A stretch of 7,828 nt of DNA from JBHJHK01 sp050330975 (lineage in GTDB: Bacteria; Pseudomonadota; Gammaproteobacteria; Competibacterales; Competibacteraceae). Of the stretch, positions 6,594-7,828 are shown piece by piece (within the stretch, counting starts at the first letter, position 1; every line of letters begins with the position of its first letter). Position numbers and translations under genes: made by a program. The DNA lies in the NCBI GenBank assembly GCA_050330975.1, contig JBHJHK010000375.1:1-7828 (forward strand), in the 5' to 3' direction. Under the pieces are notes generated by a model. It did no database searches. It saw nothing but the letters and a program-made list of their open reading frames with translations, and was not told the origin of the DNA.

Positions 6594-6636
6594 CCATCAC
6601 CGCTCTCCCAAGCCCGGGGGTGATGGGGCCTCACCC
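6594..6636 (-). other. Two overlapping inverted repeats between ntrB and ntrC
   Basis: Just after the ntrB stop, GGGTGA (6618-6623) can pair with TCACCC (6631-6636) over a 7-base loop. The alternative pairing of CCATCACC (6594-6601) with GGTGATGG (6619-6626) over a 17-base loop uses some of the same bases, so only one can form at a time. No T run follows either on the - strand, so neither is a standard terminator. Any regulatory or mRNA-stability role is guesswork; high GC makes chance hairpins common. Confidence 0.3.
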
Positions 6637-6644
6637 GCGCTTTG

Positions 6645-7715
6645 TCATGCCGTTTGGCCATCGCCGCGCTCCAAAGGTAGCAAGAGGGTAAAGACGGTTT
6701 CGCCCGGTCGGCTGGTGTACTCGATGAGACCGCCGTGTTGGTTGACCAACATCTGGGCAATGGACAGACCAAGCCCCGTGCCCTCCTGGCGCCCCGAAAT
6801 CATGGGATAGAAGATCTCCTGCCCCAAGTCGTTGGGGATGCCCGGTCCGTCGTCGACCACGTCGACCCGAGCCATGAGGCGATGGCGACGCAGGGCGATG
6901 GTGTATTGGCGTTGGATGCGGGTGCGCAGCATCACATGGCCACTGCCCGCCGTGGCCTCGACGGCGTTGCCGACGATGTTGAGCAGCGCCTGAATCAATT
7001 GGTCGGCGTCCCCGATCAACGGTGGGATACTGGGGTCGTAGTCCCGGTCGATGCTCAACGCTTCGCCGTGGGCCGCCAGCACCAGGGTTCGCACCCGCTC
7101 GAGGATCTCGTGGATGTTGAGCTCGCTGTACTGGGGCTTTCGGGTCGGCCCCAGCATCCGATCCACCAGGGCCCGCAGCCGGTCGGCCTCGCCGATGATG
7201 ATTCCGGTGTACTCTTTGAGATGATCTTCGGCGAACTCCCGTTCCAACAACTGGGCCGCTCCCCGCAGGCCTCCCAGGGGATTCTTGATCTCATGGGCCA
7301 AATTGCGCAGCAATGCCCGGGACACGTTGCGCTGGGAGATGAGCGCCTGCTCCCGCCGGATGCGCAGTTGCATATCCACTTGGTGGAGCTCCATCACCAG
7401 CCCCTCGGACTGCTCGCCGTCCAGCATGGGAGCCACGGTGCAGTCGACGGTGAGGGTCCGCTCCCCGGGCAAGGTCAAGGGCAAATCCCGCTCGGTGTAG
7501 GGATGATTCGTCTCGAGGCAGCGTTTGAGGCCCTCGACCATGTCGTCGGCCTCCAGGGCCAACTCGTGGAACAACATCCCCTGGGCCTGGCGAAAGCTCA
7601 AGGCGAACAACATCTCCGCCGCCGAATTCATATGGGTGATTCTGAGCTGGCGATCGAGGACCAATACGCTGGCCACGAGGCTGTCGAGGATGCGGCGGGC
7701 ATCGTAAATCTTCAC
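6645..7715 (-). CDS. glnL: Nitrogen regulation sensor histidine kinase NtrB
   Basis: This cytoplasmic kinase/phosphatase normally adds phosphate to, and removes it from, NtrC under control of PII. With the start at 7715 it has 356 residues. An N-terminal PAS-like domain (about 8-115) precedes the H-box NLAHEIKNPLGGLRGAAQLL (about 138-157, phosphorylated H141), the N-box LLNIVGNAVEA (about 244-254), the G1 box DDGPGIP (288-294) and the G2 box EGTGLGLSIAQ (about 311-321). There is no membrane segment, as expected for NtrB. The start is GTG at 7713-7715 because GGAG (7724-7727) lies eight bases upstream and the N-terminus then lines up with E. coli NtrB; GTG codons at 7737-7739 and 7734-7736 are in frame but lack a ribosome site. 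The kinase looks fully functional, in contrast to the altered partner site on NtrC. Confidence 0.95.
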   Translation of the reverse strand: MKIYDARRILDSLVASVLVLDRQLRITHMNSAAEMLFALSFRQAQGMLFHELALEADDMVEGLKRCLETNHPYTERDLPLTLPGERTLTVDCTVAPMLDGEQSEGLVMELHQVDMQLRIRREQALISQRNVSRALLRNLAHEIKNPLGGLRGAAQLLEREFAEDHLKEYTGIIIGEADRLRALVDRMLGPTRKPQYSELNIHEILERVRTLVLAAHGEALSIDRDYDPSIPPLIGDADQLIQALLNIVGNAVEATAGSGHVMLRTRIQRQYTIALRRHRLMARVDVVDDGPGIPNDLGQEIFYPMISGRQEGTGLGLSIAQMLVNQHGGLIEYTSRPGETVFTLLLPLERGDGQTA

Positions 7716-7760
7716 GCGCTGAACTCCGAGATTCACCACCCCACGACGACGAATAACTTT

Positions 7761-7777
7761 GGCAAAATCAAAGCCAA
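7761..7777 (-). promoter_or_regulatory. Candidate sigma-54 promoter for ntrBC
   Basis: On the - strand this reads TTGGCTTTGATTTTGCC. It has the sigma-54 hallmarks GG (7775-7774) and GC (7763-7762) separated by exactly ten bases, inside TTGGC and TTGC blocks. The usual A-C after TGGC is T-T here, so the match is good but not perfect. Transcription would start near 7750, leaving about 35 bases before the ntrB GTG, enough for the visible ribosome site. The same bases form an inverted repeat TTGGC-N9-GCCAA, so a protein-binding palindrome is another reading. A TATAGT (7777-7782) just upstream could be a sigma-70 -10 box but I see no matching -35. Confidence 0.5.
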
Positions 7778-7828
7778 CTATAGCCCTATCGTCGGGGGCG
7801 CCGCGACGTCATCAATTTGGGGAGGGCC

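Noticed and set aside
7716..7739. Upstream GTG starts for NtrB
   Set aside because: No ribosome site lies upstream of them, and the extra residues have no counterpart in E. coli NtrB; GGAG is well placed for the GTG at 7715.

Overview
The window comes from a high-GC proteobacterium, most likely a gammaproteobacterium. The NtrB, NtrC and TrmL proteins read like their Escherichia coli and Pseudomonas counterparts almost from end to end, and the order ntrB-ntrC-trmL is, as I recall, also found in Pseudomonas. I cannot name a genus.

Layout. On the + strand, bases 1-933 hold the 3' end of a secreted, repeat-containing protein (PPC-like repeats, a calcium-binding-type loop, then a DUF4214-like C-terminus). 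It is followed by a perfect hairpin terminator at 958-984. Everything else is on the - strand, read right to left: a candidate sigma-54 promoter (7761-7777), ntrB/glnL (7715-6645), ntrC/glnG (6536-5142), trmL (5056-4571), a Cache-PAS-GGDEF-EAL cyclic-di-GMP gene broken by one frameshift (4477-1692), and xpt (1615-1046). The last - strand gene converges on the + strand gene at the shared terminator. There is no gene-free stretch over 300 bases, and I see no tRNA, rRNA, CRISPR array or insertion sequence.

How the genes fit together. NtrB/NtrC is the nitrogen-limitation two-component system. A GG-N10-GC element sits just upstream of ntrB, which would suit transcription by sigma-54 RNA polymerase, the form NtrC activates. 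trmL is a tRNA wobble-position methyltransferase that seems to be a passenger in the cluster. The cyclic-di-GMP gene carries a small-molecule-sensing Cache domain followed by synthase-type and phosphodiesterase-type domains. xpt is a purine salvage enzyme. All - strand gaps are between 76 and 108 bases, so read-through is possible, but each gene has its own start context.

Main points for a second look: (1) NtrC has histidine where the phosphate-accepting aspartate should be, while the rest of the receiver pocket and the AAA+ and HTH parts are intact; (2) a single missing base splits the GGDEF/EAL gene inside its PAS domain, leaving an overlapping GTGA start/stop; (3) the Cache protein has no visible membrane segment; (4) a 120-base perfect direct repeat sits at the very left edge. 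I do not see a clearly new biological system. The altered NtrC is the strongest candidate for unusual biology, and a sequence error has to be excluded first.
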